A DNA stretch of 64,000 nucleotides from Ectopseudomonas chengduensis (GTDB lineage Bacteria > Pseudomonadota > Gammaproteobacteria > Pseudomonadales > Pseudomonadaceae), in contig NZ_JACFYZ010000001.1 of NCBI RefSeq assembly GCF_015712065.1, positions 496,001 through 560,000 on the forward strand, written 5' to 3'. How positions within the stretch are numbered: the stretch's first letter is position 1; each line of letters begins with the position of its first letter. The notes under the pieces are model-generated. The model searched no databases and was not told the DNA's origin. It saw nothing but the letters and a program-made list of their open reading frames with translations. Shown here piece after piece: positions 9,784 through 18,563 of this stretch. A program made the position numbers and the translations under genes.

Positions 9784-10590
9784 TCAGAAGTGTGCCTTGA
9801 CTAACAGGCTGGCGGTGTTCTGTTCGGTCGAACCGACGAAGTTGTCGCTGACGAAACCGCCGTCCTTGATGCCGTACTTGTTCTTCCAGTAGTCGTACTC
9901 GATACCCACGTACAGCTGCTTCTCGCCCCACTTCAGCGCCTTGCCCAGGTCGTACTTGATCTGTGGGTTGAAGTGCAGGTTGGCGTGGTAGTCGCCACGG
10001 CGATTGCTGTCGTTGTCCACCACCCAGTCCATGAAACCGTCGATGAGAATGTCCGATTCGCCTACCGGGATGGTGTAGCTCCACACCGGGGTGATCTGCC
10101 AGACGTTGCTGCCAGGGCGGCTGCCGTCGGTGGTACGCAGGTAGGTGTTGAGCTGGAAGTAGTCGAAGCCGGGGATGTCCAGGTCGACCGCCGGGCCGAT
10201 CAGGTAGGACTCGACGTCGTCTTCACCGAACTCGTAGGTGGTGGAGATCAGCACGTCCTTGATCGGGCCGAAGGAGAAGTCGGCACCGGTGATCTTGCCC
10301 AACGAGAAGCGCGGGCTGAACTCGCCATAGAAGGTGTGGCCGTCACCGGCGCCGTTGGTGGCATCGGTGTTGTACTTGATCACGTCGACGAACAGGAACA
10401 GGTCACCGAAGCTCCAGCCGCTGGCGTGCTCGAAGGTGACGGTCTGCTGAATCTCCGGGTCGATCTTGAAGTCCTGGCCATAGAGGTAGGTCAGGCTGTT
10501 GTTCTGCCACTGCAGCAGATCGCCGGCGACGGCCTGACCGCCTGCCAGCAGACCGCCGGCGAGCGCCAGCGAAGAGAGAGTGCGATTCAT
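9784..10590 (-). CDS. Tsx/OmpK-type outer-membrane channel
   Basis: A 268-residue outer-membrane protein precursor. A signal peptide ends near residue 22 (AVAG). The mature chain alternates aromatic and polar residues as beta-barrels do, has the nucleoside-channel family segments LLQWQNNSLTYLYG and FLFVDVIKYNTD, and ends in a C-terminal Phe (LLVKAHF), the usual outer-membrane targeting signal. Tsx proteins pass nucleosides; OmpK-type relatives in pseudomonads have unproven substrates. It is transcribed away from the cyanophycin block and probably independent of it. Confidence 0.88.
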   Translation of the reverse strand: MNRTLSSLALAGGLLAGGQAVAGDLLQWQNNSLTYLYGQDFKIDPEIQQTVTFEHASGWSFGDLFLFVDVIKYNTDATNGAGDGHTFYGEFSPRFSLGKITGADFSFGPIKDVLISTTYEFGEDDVESYLIGPAVDLDIPGFDYFQLNTYLRTTDGSRPGSNVWQITPVWSYTIPVGESDILIDGFMDWVVDNDSNRRGDYHANLHFNPQIKYDLGKALKWGEKQLYVGIEYDYWKNKYGIKDGGFVSDNFVGSTEQNTASLLVKAHF

Positions 10591-10735
10591 GAAAGCTCCT
10601 GATGGTTAAGACGTGTCGTTATGATTTTTAAACCTGTCCATACGGTCTGGCTGGAGCTGCTAGAGCAAAAACGGCGCCAATTCTATATGTCGTAAATAGT
10701 CTTTTAAAATCAATTGGATGAAGAAATTTATGCAG

Positions 10736-10764
10736 AGTGCGTTGGGCGCCGCCCTGCACTTTTT
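10736..10764 (+). terminator. Orphan plus-strand terminator
   Basis: AGTGC (10736-10740), inner stem GGGC-GCC-GCCC, GCACT (10756-10760), then TTTTC. This is a good intrinsic terminator for plus-strand transcription, yet both neighbouring genes are on the minus strand and the minus orientation has no U-run. It may end an unannotated small RNA transcribed from about 10600. Confidence 0.45.
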
Positions 10765-10811
10765 CTGATCGTTGAGACAGCTTTGGCTTTGACTTGGTGC
10801 GTATCGCCAGC

Positions 10812-11741
10812 TCAGGGGCGCCGTTTGCGAGGCTTACGCGGCGCGCGCTCGGTGCCGGGTACGTGCAGATAGGCCATGACGCTTTCGGTCAGTTCCTGTG
10901 CGAGGCTCACCGCCTCCTTGTTACGCGCCATGACACCTGCCACCAGGGCTTCGATCAGGGCCAGCACGGCGGCATTGGAGCTGATCAGCACCGGGTGTTC
11001 GGCGGGGGCGAACAGGCTGTACTCGGCGATCTCCACCAGCGGCGAGGCGGGCGAGTCGGTGATGGCCAGCACGCAGGCGCCGCGTTCGCGGGCAAAACGC
11101 GCCAGCTGCAGGGTGTCGAGCGAATAGCGCGGCAGGGAGATGGTCAGCAGCACGTCGCGCTCGGTGATGGCGGCCAGGCGGTAGGCGGCGTTCTCGTTGC
11201 CGCCTTCCATACTGATGGCGGTGGCGTCATCGCAGAAGGGCACCAGGTTGGCCGCAGCCAGGCCGGCCATGTAGGCGCTGTTGCCGAAGCCGAGAATGTA
11301 GATGCGGCGCGCCCCGAGCAGGCGCCCGATCACTGCCTCGAACACGGCGGCGTCATTGTTGCTGGCCGCCGCGCCGAGATTGCTGCTGGCGATCTGCAGA
11401 TGTTCATGCAGACCGAAGGCCCCGTCCGGGCGCTGCGCCAGCTCGTCGCGCAGCTTGTCCACCGGCGACACCATGTCCTGCAGGGTGGCGACCAGCTCGG
11501 CCTTCAGGCTGATGTAGCCGCGCAGCTCCATGGCCTTGGCCAGACGGTTGACCGCCGCAGGCGAAGTCTGCGTGGCCTGCGCCAGCTCTTCGATGGTCAG
11601 AGTCGCGGCCTTCAGCGGATGGCGCAGGATGAAGTCGGCCACCTTGCGCAGCGAGGGCTGCAGCTGTGGCGCGACCTCGGCCAGCTTGCGCAGGATGGGG
11701 GCGCTGTAAACGGTGGCGGAAGACGACGAGCTGCTCGGCAT
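10812..11741 (-). CDS. RpiR/MurR family transcriptional regulator
   Basis: A 309-residue regulator with an N-terminal HTH_6 domain (about residues 20-95, including LTIEELAQATQTSPAAVNRLAKAM) and a C-terminal SIS domain (about 130-270, with RRIYILGFGNSAYMAGLAA). SIS domains in this family usually sense phosphorylated sugars. Here the gene ends an operon for an amino-acid-type importer and a beta-Asp-Arg hydrolase, 69 bases after the ATPase gene, so the ligand may be a dipeptide or breakdown product instead. In P. aeruginosa the matching aot operon ends in argR, an AraC-type regulator; the RpiR replacement is notable. The target is probably the divergent region at 15962-16337. Confidence 0.88.
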   Translation of the reverse strand: MPSSSSSSATVYSAPILRKLAEVAPQLQPSLRKVADFILRHPLKAATLTIEELAQATQTSPAAVNRLAKAMELRGYISLKAELVATLQDMVSPVDKLRDELAQRPDGAFGLHEHLQIASSNLGAAASNNDAAVFEAVIGRLLGARRIYILGFGNSAYMAGLAAANLVPFCDDATAISMEGGNENAAYRLAAITERDVLLTISLPRYSLDTLQLARFARERGACVLAITDSPASPLVEIAEYSLFAPAEHPVLISSNAAVLALIEALVAGVMARNKEAVSLAQELTESVMAYLHVPGTERAPRKPRKRRP

Positions 11742-11810
11742 GGCTGGGCTGATCCGGTCTGGCGATGGCGCGCAGTGTATCCGAAGCCGCCCGCCGTGCG
11801 CCTGTTTCGC

Positions 11811-12575
<765 letters not shown>

Positions 12576-12599
12576 GTTGTTGTTCTCTTAGGGCATGAG

Positions 12600-13712
12600 T
12601 CAGTCGCTGAGCAGGCGACCCTGGCGAATGGGCGTTGCTCCGGCGACCTTGGCCAGCCACAGGCCGGGGCGGGCGAAGCGCATGCGCTCGCGGGCATAGA
12701 GCACGCCGCAGGTTTCGGCGCGGACGATGCTGTGCTGCTCGCTCAAGGGGTCGATCACCTCGAACAGTGCCTCGCCGCGCTCGACCCACTCGCCCGGCTG
12801 CTTGAAGAAGCTGACCACGCCCGGATGCGGGGCGAGGGCGTACTGCGCGCCGGCAAAGGGCGTGGCCTCGCAGCAGGGTTCCGGTGCTGCCGGCCAGTCG
12901 CCGGCGATCAGTCCCTGCTCGGCGAGGAAGGCCAGAATCGCCTCGGCGCTGGTTACCGCGCGTTCGGCTTCGGTGTCGGCCATGCCGCCCAGCTCCACGG
13001 TGGTGGCCAGGCAGGCCAGGGGAATTTCGGCTTCGGGGAAGCGCTGGCGCAGTCGTTGCCAGGGCATGGCGCAGGCCTCGTCGAACGAGCTGCCGCCGGA
13101 ATCCTCGGCCAGCAGCACCGCGCCGGCCTGCAGACGCGCCGCCAGAGGGCGCAGGGCCGGCCAGTGCTGCGGCGCGCTGTACAGGTGCACCGCGGCCTCG
13201 AAGTCGCAGTGCAGGTCGAGCACGATGTCGGCATCGCAGGCATGACGTAGCAGCAGACGCTGCATGCCTTCCAGCTCCGAGGCCGGCGCGGGCAGGGCGT
13301 CCAGCGCCTCGGCCATGGCGCGGCGAATCAGGCGCACGTTGCTCGCTCCGTCGCTGCCCAGGTGGCCCTCCACATGCGCTGCGACCGCGGCCGCCAGATC
13401 GACGAAGTCGCGGTTGAAGTTCCTGCCGCTGGCGAATTCGAAGCGGCCCTGGACCGCCGCCTGGAACAGCTGGCTCAGGCCGATGGGGTTGGCCACCGGC
13501 ACCAGTTCGATCACGCCGGTCAGGCGTCCGGCGCTTTCCAGCTGCTGCAGACGACGCCTGAGTTCCACCGCCACGCGCATGCCCGGCAGCTCGTCGGCAT
13601 GCAGGCTGGCCTGGATATAGGCCTTGCACGGGCCGCTGCCGTAACGCAGCACGCTGAGGTGACGGCTGGTTCCGGTCGGGCTCCAGGGCAGTGGGTGGTC
13701 GATACGTTGCAT
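12600..13712 (-). CDS. cphZ: CphZ/AotO-type cyanophycin dipeptide (beta-Asp-Arg) hydrolase
   Basis: A 370-residue zinc hydrolase of the succinylglutamate desuccinylase/aspartoacylase (M14-like) fold. Zinc ligands are visible as HADE (His38, Glu41) and His168 in LDLHCD, with RNFNRDF after the first block. Proteins of this family encoded in aot operons (AotO) and next to cyanophycin genes (CphZ) are reported to hydrolyse beta-Asp-Arg to Asp and Arg. Its place between importer genes, in a block with two cyanophycinases, fits that role. It starts 12 bases after the second permease gene with an AAGGAAG Shine-Dalgarno. The alternative is a generic desuccinylase; context makes CphZ much more likely. 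Confidence 0.85.
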   Translation of the reverse strand: MQRIDHPLPWSPTGTSRHLSVLRYGSGPCKAYIQASLHADELPGMRVAVELRRRLQQLESAGRLTGVIELVPVANPIGLSQLFQAAVQGRFEFASGRNFNRDFVDLAAAVAAHVEGHLGSDGASNVRLIRRAMAEALDALPAPASELEGMQRLLLRHACDADIVLDLHCDFEAAVHLYSAPQHWPALRPLAARLQAGAVLLAEDSGGSSFDEACAMPWQRLRQRFPEAEIPLACLATTVELGGMADTEAERAVTSAEAILAFLAEQGLIAGDWPAAPEPCCEATPFAGAQYALAPHPGVVSFFKQPGEWVERGEALFEVIDPLSEQHSIVRAETCGVLYARERMRFARPGLWLAKVAGATPIRQGRLLSD

Positions 13713-13724
13713 AGGGCTTCCTTG

Positions 13725-14420
13725 TTAATCCTTGCGTGGGGTCAGGTGGGCCAGCCAGCGCAGTTCGGCATATTTGAACAGGCGCACCAGGCCCACCGTC
13801 AGCACCAGATAGAACAGGCCGGCGGTGATGAAGGCTTCGAACGGCATGTAGTACTGCGAGCTGATGGTACGGGCTGCACCGGTGAGGTCGATGAGCGTCA
13901 CCAGCGAGGCCAGCGAGGTGGTGTGCAGCATCATGATCACCTCGTTGCTGTACTGCGGCAGCGCGCGGCGCATGGCCGAAGGCAGCAGGATGCGCCGGTA
14001 GAGCTGGGCGCGTGACATGCCCATGGCCCTGGCTGCCTCGATCTCGCCGGGCGGCGTGGCCTTGAGGCTGCCGGCCAGAATCTCCGCCGTGTAGGCGCTG
14101 GTGTTGATGGCGAAGGCCAGGCAGGCGCAGAAGGTGGCGCTGGAAAAGTACGGCCACATGAAGCTGTCGCGGATGACGTCGAACTGGGCCAGGCCGTAGT
14201 AGAGCTGAAATAGCTGTACCAGCATCGGCGTGCCGCGAATCACGTAGGTATAGAGCCAGGCTGGGAAGTTCACCAGCGGCGAGCGCGACACCCGCATCAG
14301 GGCAAACGGCAGAGCCAGCAGCAGGCCCAGGGCGAGGGCGATCAGCAGCAGCTCGAAGGTGACCAGCAGACCGCTGGCATACAGCGGCAGGCTGGAGAGG
14401 ATCAGATGGAAATCGAGCAT
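13725..14420 (-). CDS. ABC transporter permease, AotM/HisM-like
   Basis: A 231-residue inner-membrane permease with about five helices. The EAA-type loop reads EIEAARAMGMSRAQLYRRILLPSAMRRALP, and the N-terminus resembles HisM/AotM. It pairs with the permease encoded just upstream (11-base gap) to form the membrane channel of a polar amino acid importer. A GAGGATCACG Shine-Dalgarno supports the start. Confidence 0.92.
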   Translation of the reverse strand: MLDFHLILSSLPLYASGLLVTFELLLIALALGLLLALPFALMRVSRSPLVNFPAWLYTYVIRGTPMLVQLFQLYYGLAQFDVIRDSFMWPYFSSATFCACLAFAINTSAYTAEILAGSLKATPPGEIEAARAMGMSRAQLYRRILLPSAMRRALPQYSNEVIMMLHTTSLASLVTLIDLTGAARTISSQYYMPFEAFITAGLFYLVLTVGLVRLFKYAELRWLAHLTPRKD

Positions 14421-14431
14421 GGACGTGATCC

Positions 14432-15121
14432 TCAGATTTCAGCCGTGCGAACGCCGACCGAGTAACGCTTTTCGACGGCGCGCAGGAGCAGCAGCGAGAC
14501 GCTGGTCAGCAGCAGGTACAGGCCCGCCACGGCAAGATAGAAGGTGAAGGGTTCACGGGTGGCGTCGGCGGCGTTCTTGGCCTTGAACATCATGTCCTGC
14601 AGGCCGACCACCGAGATCAGCGCGGTGGCCTTGGTCAGCACCAGCCAGTTGTTGGTGAAGCCGGGAATGGCGAAGCGGATCATCTGCGGCACCAGGATGC
14701 GCAAGAACACCTGGGCGCCGCTCATGCCATAGGCTGCACCGGCCTCGGCCTGGCCCTTGGCGATGGCCATAAAGGCGCCGCGGAAGGTCTCCGACAGATA
14801 GGCGCCGAAGATGAAGCCCATGGTGAACACACCGGCGACGAAGGGGTTGATGTCGATGTAGGCGGTGTAACCCAGGCTAGGCGCGATGCGGTTCACCAGG
14901 TCCTGACCGCCATAGAAGATCAGCAGGATCAGCACCAGGTCGGGGATGCCCCGGATCAGCGTGGCGTAGGCGTCGCCCAGATTGGCCAGCCAGCGCAGTG
15001 GCGAGAGGCGCAGCGCAGCGCCGGTGAGGCCGAGCAGGATGGCCAGCGCCATCGAACACAGAGCCAGAGTCAGGGTCAGCCAGGCGCCCTCGACGATGAT
15101 CGGGCCGTAGCCTTGCAGCAT
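14432..15121 (-). CDS. ABC transporter permease, AotQ/HisQ-like
   Basis: A 229-residue inner-membrane permease. Conserved features of the HisQ/AotQ group include IRGIPDLVLILLIFYGGQDLVNRI and the coupling loop KGQAEAGAAYGMSGAQVFLRILVPQMIR. It is the second gene of the operon, 63 bases after the binding-protein gene, with a GAGGT Shine-Dalgarno. Confidence 0.92.
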   Translation of the reverse strand: MLQGYGPIIVEGAWLTLTLALCSMALAILLGLTGAALRLSPLRWLANLGDAYATLIRGIPDLVLILLIFYGGQDLVNRIAPSLGYTAYIDINPFVAGVFTMGFIFGAYLSETFRGAFMAIAKGQAEAGAAYGMSGAQVFLRILVPQMIRFAIPGFTNNWLVLTKATALISVVGLQDMMFKAKNAADATREPFTFYLAVAGLYLLLTSVSLLLLRAVEKRYSVGVRTAEI

Positions 15122-15184
15122 GGTGGGAAACCTCGTTGCAGCGCAGAGAAACCGGCGCCTGTTGCAGGCGCCGGGGTGGGCGGC

Positions 15185-15961
15185 TTACTGGCCGTAGATG
15201 TCGTAGTCGAAGTACTTGGCCTGTACCTCGGCGTACTTGCCGTTGCTGCGAATGGCGTCGATGGCGGTGTTGAGCTTCTCGGCGGTGGCTGCGTCGCCCT
15301 TGCGCACGGCGATGCCGGCGCCGCGACCGAAGTAGCGCGGGTCGTTGAAATCAGGGCCGACCAGGGCGAAACCCTTGCCACCGTCGGTTTTCAGGAAGCC
15401 CTCGTCGATGTTCACCACATCGGCCAGCACCGCATCCACCCGGCCTGCCAGCAGGTCGAGGAAGGCTTCGTTGTTGGAGCCGTAGCGCACCACGTTGACG
15501 CCGGCCGGGGTCAGTTCGGCAGTAGCGTAGCGATCGTAGGTGGAGGCGCGCTGCACGGCTACCTTCTTGCCCTTGAGGTCGACGCTCGGGTCCTGGATCT
15601 GGCTGCCTTCCTTCATCACCAGCTTGCCGGGGGTGTGGTAGTACTTCTTGGAGAAGTCCACCGACTTCAGTCGGTCTTCGGTGATCGACATCGAGGACAG
15701 CACGGCGTCGACCTTGCGCACCTTGAGCGAGGGAATCAGGCCGTCGAACTCCTGCTCGATCCACTGGCATTTGACCTGCATCTGCGCGCACAGCTCGTTG
15801 CCGATGTCGTAGTCGAAGCCGGCGATCTTGCCGTCGGCGGTCTTGAACGCGAAGGGCGGGTAGGCCGCCTCGATGCCGATGCGCAGCGCCGGCTCGGCGG
15901 CGACGGCGAAGGTGCCGAAGGTGGAGAGCGCCAGGGCGCCGAATAGAGCGATCTTGTTCAT
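15185..15961 (-). CDS. Periplasmic binding protein, AotJ-like
   Basis: A 258-residue SBP_bac_3 family protein. A signal peptide is cleaved near residue 21 (AVA|AEP). The mature chain has the lysine/arginine/ornithine-binding pattern: LRIGIEAAYPPFAFKTADGK, FDYDIGNELC, a DGLIPSL segment, SSMSITEDRLKSVDFS and RASTYDRYATAEL. It should bind the cargo in the periplasm and deliver it to the two permeases encoded next. It is first in the operon; the 376-base divergent region upstream should hold its promoter. Basic amino acids or beta-Asp-Arg are the likely ligands. Confidence 0.9.
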   Translation of the reverse strand: MNKIALFGALALSTFGTFAVAAEPALRIGIEAAYPPFAFKTADGKIAGFDYDIGNELCAQMQVKCQWIEQEFDGLIPSLKVRKVDAVLSSMSITEDRLKSVDFSKKYYHTPGKLVMKEGSQIQDPSVDLKGKKVAVQRASTYDRYATAELTPAGVNVVRYGSNNEAFLDLLAGRVDAVLADVVNIDEGFLKTDGGKGFALVGPDFNDPRYFGRGAGIAVRKGDAATAEKLNTAIDAIRSNGKYAEVQAKYFDYDIYGQ

Positions 15962-16120
15962 CTTGTTACTCCAGTGGATGGCGGTTGGGAGGCAGCGTCC
16001 GTCGCGACAGGCGGCGGGGTTGAACGTTACGCCGACTGTTGCCAGGCGGCGCCGGCAGGGCCTCGTGAGCCTTGGCCGGTGGGCGATCGGGTGGGACGCC
16101 CGGGCAGATGCATAAATATC

Positions 16121-16171
16121 TTTGACATGTTTTTTTTCACGAATCTACGGTTAAGAAATATTTATGTCAAA
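16121..16171. promoter_or_regulatory. Spaced dyad in the divergent cyanophycin promoter region
   Basis: TTTGACAT (16121-16128) and ATGTCAAA (16164-16171) are perfect inverted copies 35 bases apart. Each lies beside an AT-rich ATAAATAT/ATATTTAT stretch that is also inverted. The dyad sits in the AT-rich middle of the 15962-16337 divergent gap, where promoters for both operons must lie. It is a candidate operator; the binding factor is unknown. Confidence 0.4.
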
Positions 16172-16215
16172 CGTGGCGTGTGGTGCTTGTGCCTTGAAAA
16201 TGGCTGGTATATAAA

Positions 16216-16240
16216 TTTTCACGTGTGAATGTGGTGAAAA
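16216..16240. promoter_or_regulatory. Candidate operator TTTTCAC-N11-GTGAAAA
   Basis: TTTTCAC (16216-16222) and GTGAAAA (16234-16240) form a perfect 7-bp inverted repeat. Nested inside is TTCAC-GT-GTGAA. Another TTTTCAC copy lies at 16134-16140, and TGAA...TTCA at 16235-16250. GAAA/TTTC-type dyads are common for RpiR regulators, and the cluster encodes one, so this is the best guess for its site. It is 98 bases before the cyanophycinase start. Confidence 0.45.
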
Positions 16241-16337
16241 AAATAATTCATATCGCCGCGACCTGTCGCCAAGCCCATTTCATTTGGCCTGCGAGCAGGG
16301 GGCATACCGCTTTCGACTTCTGACAAGAGCAATAACA

Positions 16338-18101
16338 ATGAACAAACAGCGCAATCTTCGTGGCCTTCTCGCCGCGCTCCTCCTCTGCGGCAGTGCTGAT
16401 CCGGTAATGGCCGATGGCAACCTCCTGGCGGTCGGCGGCATGCTGCGAGCCAGCAACAGCCTGGTCTACGAGAAACTCATCGAACTGGCGGGCGGTGCCC
16501 AGCAGGCGCGTATCGCCATCATGCCCACCGCCAGCGGCAGCCTGGGCTCCAGCAAGCGCTTCCAGGCCGAGCTGGAAGCCCTGGGCGTGCCCGCCGAGCA
16601 CATCCGCATCGTCGGCATCGACCGCCACAACTATCAGGACACCATGAACGACCCTGCCGTGGTCGCGCCGCTGCGCGAGGCCAGTGCGGTCTGGTTCGTT
16701 GGTGGCGATCAGGCGCGCATCGCCCGTGCGCTGTTCAACGCCGACGGCAGCCCGTCGCTCGCCATGCAGGCCGTGCAGGCGATCTACGACAAGGGCGGCG
16801 TGGTGGCCGGTACCAGCGCCGGGGCCAGCATCCTCGGTGCGCGCATGCCCACCGCCTACGGGGTGGTCATGGACACCCTGGATTTTGGCGTGGCCACGGC
16901 CGAGGGCCGGCGCGGTACCGCCCTGCTCAGGGGCGCAGGTCTGTTCACCGCCGGCGTGATCGACCAGCACTTCGACAAGATCGAGGAAACCAGCAGCGGG
17001 CGCGCCGCGCGCATGGCCAGCTACCTGCTGGAACAGCCGGCTCCGGGCAAGGGCTTCGGTCTGGATACCAACACCGCCATGTGGATCAAGCCCAGTGGCG
17101 AGCTGGAGGTACTGGGCGAGGGCTACCTGACCATCATGGACCCTGCCGCGGCGAAGAAGAGCTTCGGGCTCTACGGCACGCGCATCGACGACATGCGCCT
17201 GGCCATGCTCGGTCATGGTGATCGCTACGACCTGGCCTCGGGCGAGATCCGGCCGGATGCCGGCAAGCAGCCGATCGAGCCTGGCAACGAGTACCTGATG
17301 GGCAATCGCCTGCTCACCGACCTGTCGGCCGTGTCGGCGATCAACCGAGCGGTGCTCTATGGCCTGGCCGACAACACGGCGAGCCGTCAGCTCGGGCTGA
17401 TGACCCGCTACAACCCGGCCAACGGCTACCACTACGGCTATCGCTTCGAATTCAGCAAGCGGGCGGACTTCGCCGCCCACAGCCGCTTCCACGATTCGCA
17501 GACCAACTACAGCGTCAGCGGCGTGCGCCTGGATATCCGTCCGGTAACCGCCGATCTGCGCGAGCCGGCCGCCGGCGTCCCGCGTGATGCCGGTAATGGC
17601 CGCCGCGGCGACGCCATTCGTGCGGTGACCTTCCGCGGCCTGATGACCCTCAACGCCGAGGGCGCCTTCGAGGCGCAGCGCCCGATCACCCGCGGCGAGC
17701 TGGCCAATGCCCTGCAGATGACCCTGGCCGCGGAGCCCAACCTCAAGGCCCTGCCGACGCTGAGCGACGTGCCGGCCGAGCATCCTCTACGCGAGCACAT
17801 CGAAGTGGTGGTTTCCAACGGCTGGATGGATGGCGCCGAGCGCTTCGACGCCGAGCGGCCGGCCAGCCGCGCTGACTGGGCGCTGGCCTGCAAGGCGCTG
17901 GTCGAGCGCTTCAGCGGAGCCACGTTGAGCAAGAGCGTGGCGCTGCCGGACGTCGCCGGCCTTGCCGCAGCGAACGCCGAGGCTGCCGCGCAGACCGTGG
18001 CCGAAGGTTGGCTGAGCGCCAACCAGGGACGCTTCGAGCCTGCTGCGCCGGTCGCGCGCGCCGAGGTCGCCGAGACCCTGGCACGCATCATCGGCCTCTA
18101 G
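16338..18101 (+). CDS. Secreted cyanophycinase with C-terminal S-layer-homology repeats
   Basis: A 587-residue protein. An N-terminal signal sequence (about 1-25) precedes a cyanophycinase (peptidase S51-type) domain at about 27-400: NLLAVGGML, AVWFVGGDQARI and the nucleophile elbow GTSAGAS with Ser160. Cyanophycinases cut multi-L-arginyl-poly-L-aspartate to beta-Asp-Arg. The last 164 residues hold three S-layer-homology-like repeats (about 424-463, 474-525, 535-587) with FEAQRPITRGELA, LSDVPAEHPL...NGWMDG...RPASRAD and GRFEPAAPVARAEVAETLA. Known pseudomonad CphE enzymes are near 420 residues and lack this tail. The ATG at 16338 precedes the signal peptide; its Shine-Dalgarno is weak. Confidence 0.88.
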   Translation: MNKQRNLRGLLAALLLCGSADPVMADGNLLAVGGMLRASNSLVYEKLIELAGGAQQARIAIMPTASGSLGSSKRFQAELEALGVPAEHIRIVGIDRHNYQDTMNDPAVVAPLREASAVWFVGGDQARIARALFNADGSPSLAMQAVQAIYDKGGVVAGTSAGASILGARMPTAYGVVMDTLDFGVATAEGRRGTALLRGAGLFTAGVIDQHFDKIEETSSGRAARMASYLLEQPAPGKGFGLDTNTAMWIKPSGELEVLGEGYLTIMDPAAAKKSFGLYGTRIDDMRLAMLGHGDRYDLASGEIRPDAGKQPIEPGNEYLMGNRLLTDLSAVSAINRAVLYGLADNTASRQLGLMTRYNPANGYHYGYRFEFSKRADFAAHSRFHDSQTNYSVSGVRLDIRPVTADLREPAAGVPRDAGNGRRGDAIRAVTFRGLMTLNAEGAFEAQRPITRGELANALQMTLAAEPNLKALPTLSDVPAEHPLREHIEVVVSNGWMDGAERFDAERPASRADWALACKALVERFSGATLSKSVALPDVAGLAAANAEAAAQTVAEGWLSANQGRFEPAAPVARAEVAETLARIIGL

Positions 18102-18127
18102 AGCCTTTTTTCTACCTCTACCCCCAG

Positions 18128-18150
18128 CCCGCCTGCACCGCGCAGGCGGG
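18128..18150 (+). terminator. Stem-loop after the SLH cyanophycinase gene
   Basis: CCCGCCTGC (18128-18136), loop ACCGC, GCAGGCGGG (18142-18150). It is a perfect 9-bp stem with no U-run after it, 27 bases past the stop and 31 before the next start. It is more likely an mRNA-processing or partial termination element than a full terminator. Confidence 0.4.
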
Positions 18151-18180
18151 ACGGGCACGGCTGTGCCGGAGAAACGAGCC

Positions 18181-18501
18181 ATGCAATTGAACCGAGTGGA
18201 AGTCTTCGCCCTGCACAAGCTGCTGCAGGACGACAGCCAGATGGCACAGACCGTCATCTCTTCCAGCGTGCGAGTGCACGAAAGGGTGCGCACCCGGGCA
18301 GGTTTCTTCTCGGTGCTGCACCTGCCGCGCCGCCTCGAACTGAGCCGCGAGCTGCAGGAACGGCGCTGGCCGTTTCGCCTGAAGCGGCGCAGGGGCGTCG
18401 GCTACTTCGTGTGCTGGCTGGAAGAGCGCTCACTTTGCCTGGAGGCCGTGATCGAGCGCGGCGAATACCCAGCTGACCTGGTTCCCGAGCTGTTCACCTG
18501 A
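18181..18501 (+). CDS. Small unknown protein in the cyanophycin cluster
   Basis: A 106-residue, strongly basic cytoplasmic-type protein with no signal peptide or membrane segment. It shows FFSVLHLPRRLELSRELQERRWPF, then RRGVGYFVCWLEERSLCLEAVIERG. I do not recognise the family, although the GYFVCWLEE..LCLEAV core looks like a conserved domain. GGAGAAACG precedes the ATG at 18181. It lies between the first cyanophycinase and the porin gene on the same strand (79 and 62 base gaps), so it is probably cotranscribed. No function is assigned. Confidence 0.7.
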   Translation: MQLNRVEVFALHKLLQDDSQMAQTVISSSVRVHERVRTRAGFFSVLHLPRRLELSRELQERRWPFRLKRRRGVGYFVCWLEERSLCLEAVIERGEYPADLVPELFT

Positions 18502-18563
18502 GCGGCTGCGAACACCGCCCGCGTCGCGGGCACCCCATACCAATAAAACCAACGGAGTAAGGC

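Noticed and set aside
16248..17783. Open frame of 511 codons on the minus strand opposite the SLH cyanophycinase
   Set aside because: Antisense shadow of a gene with signal peptide, catalytic motif and SLH repeats.
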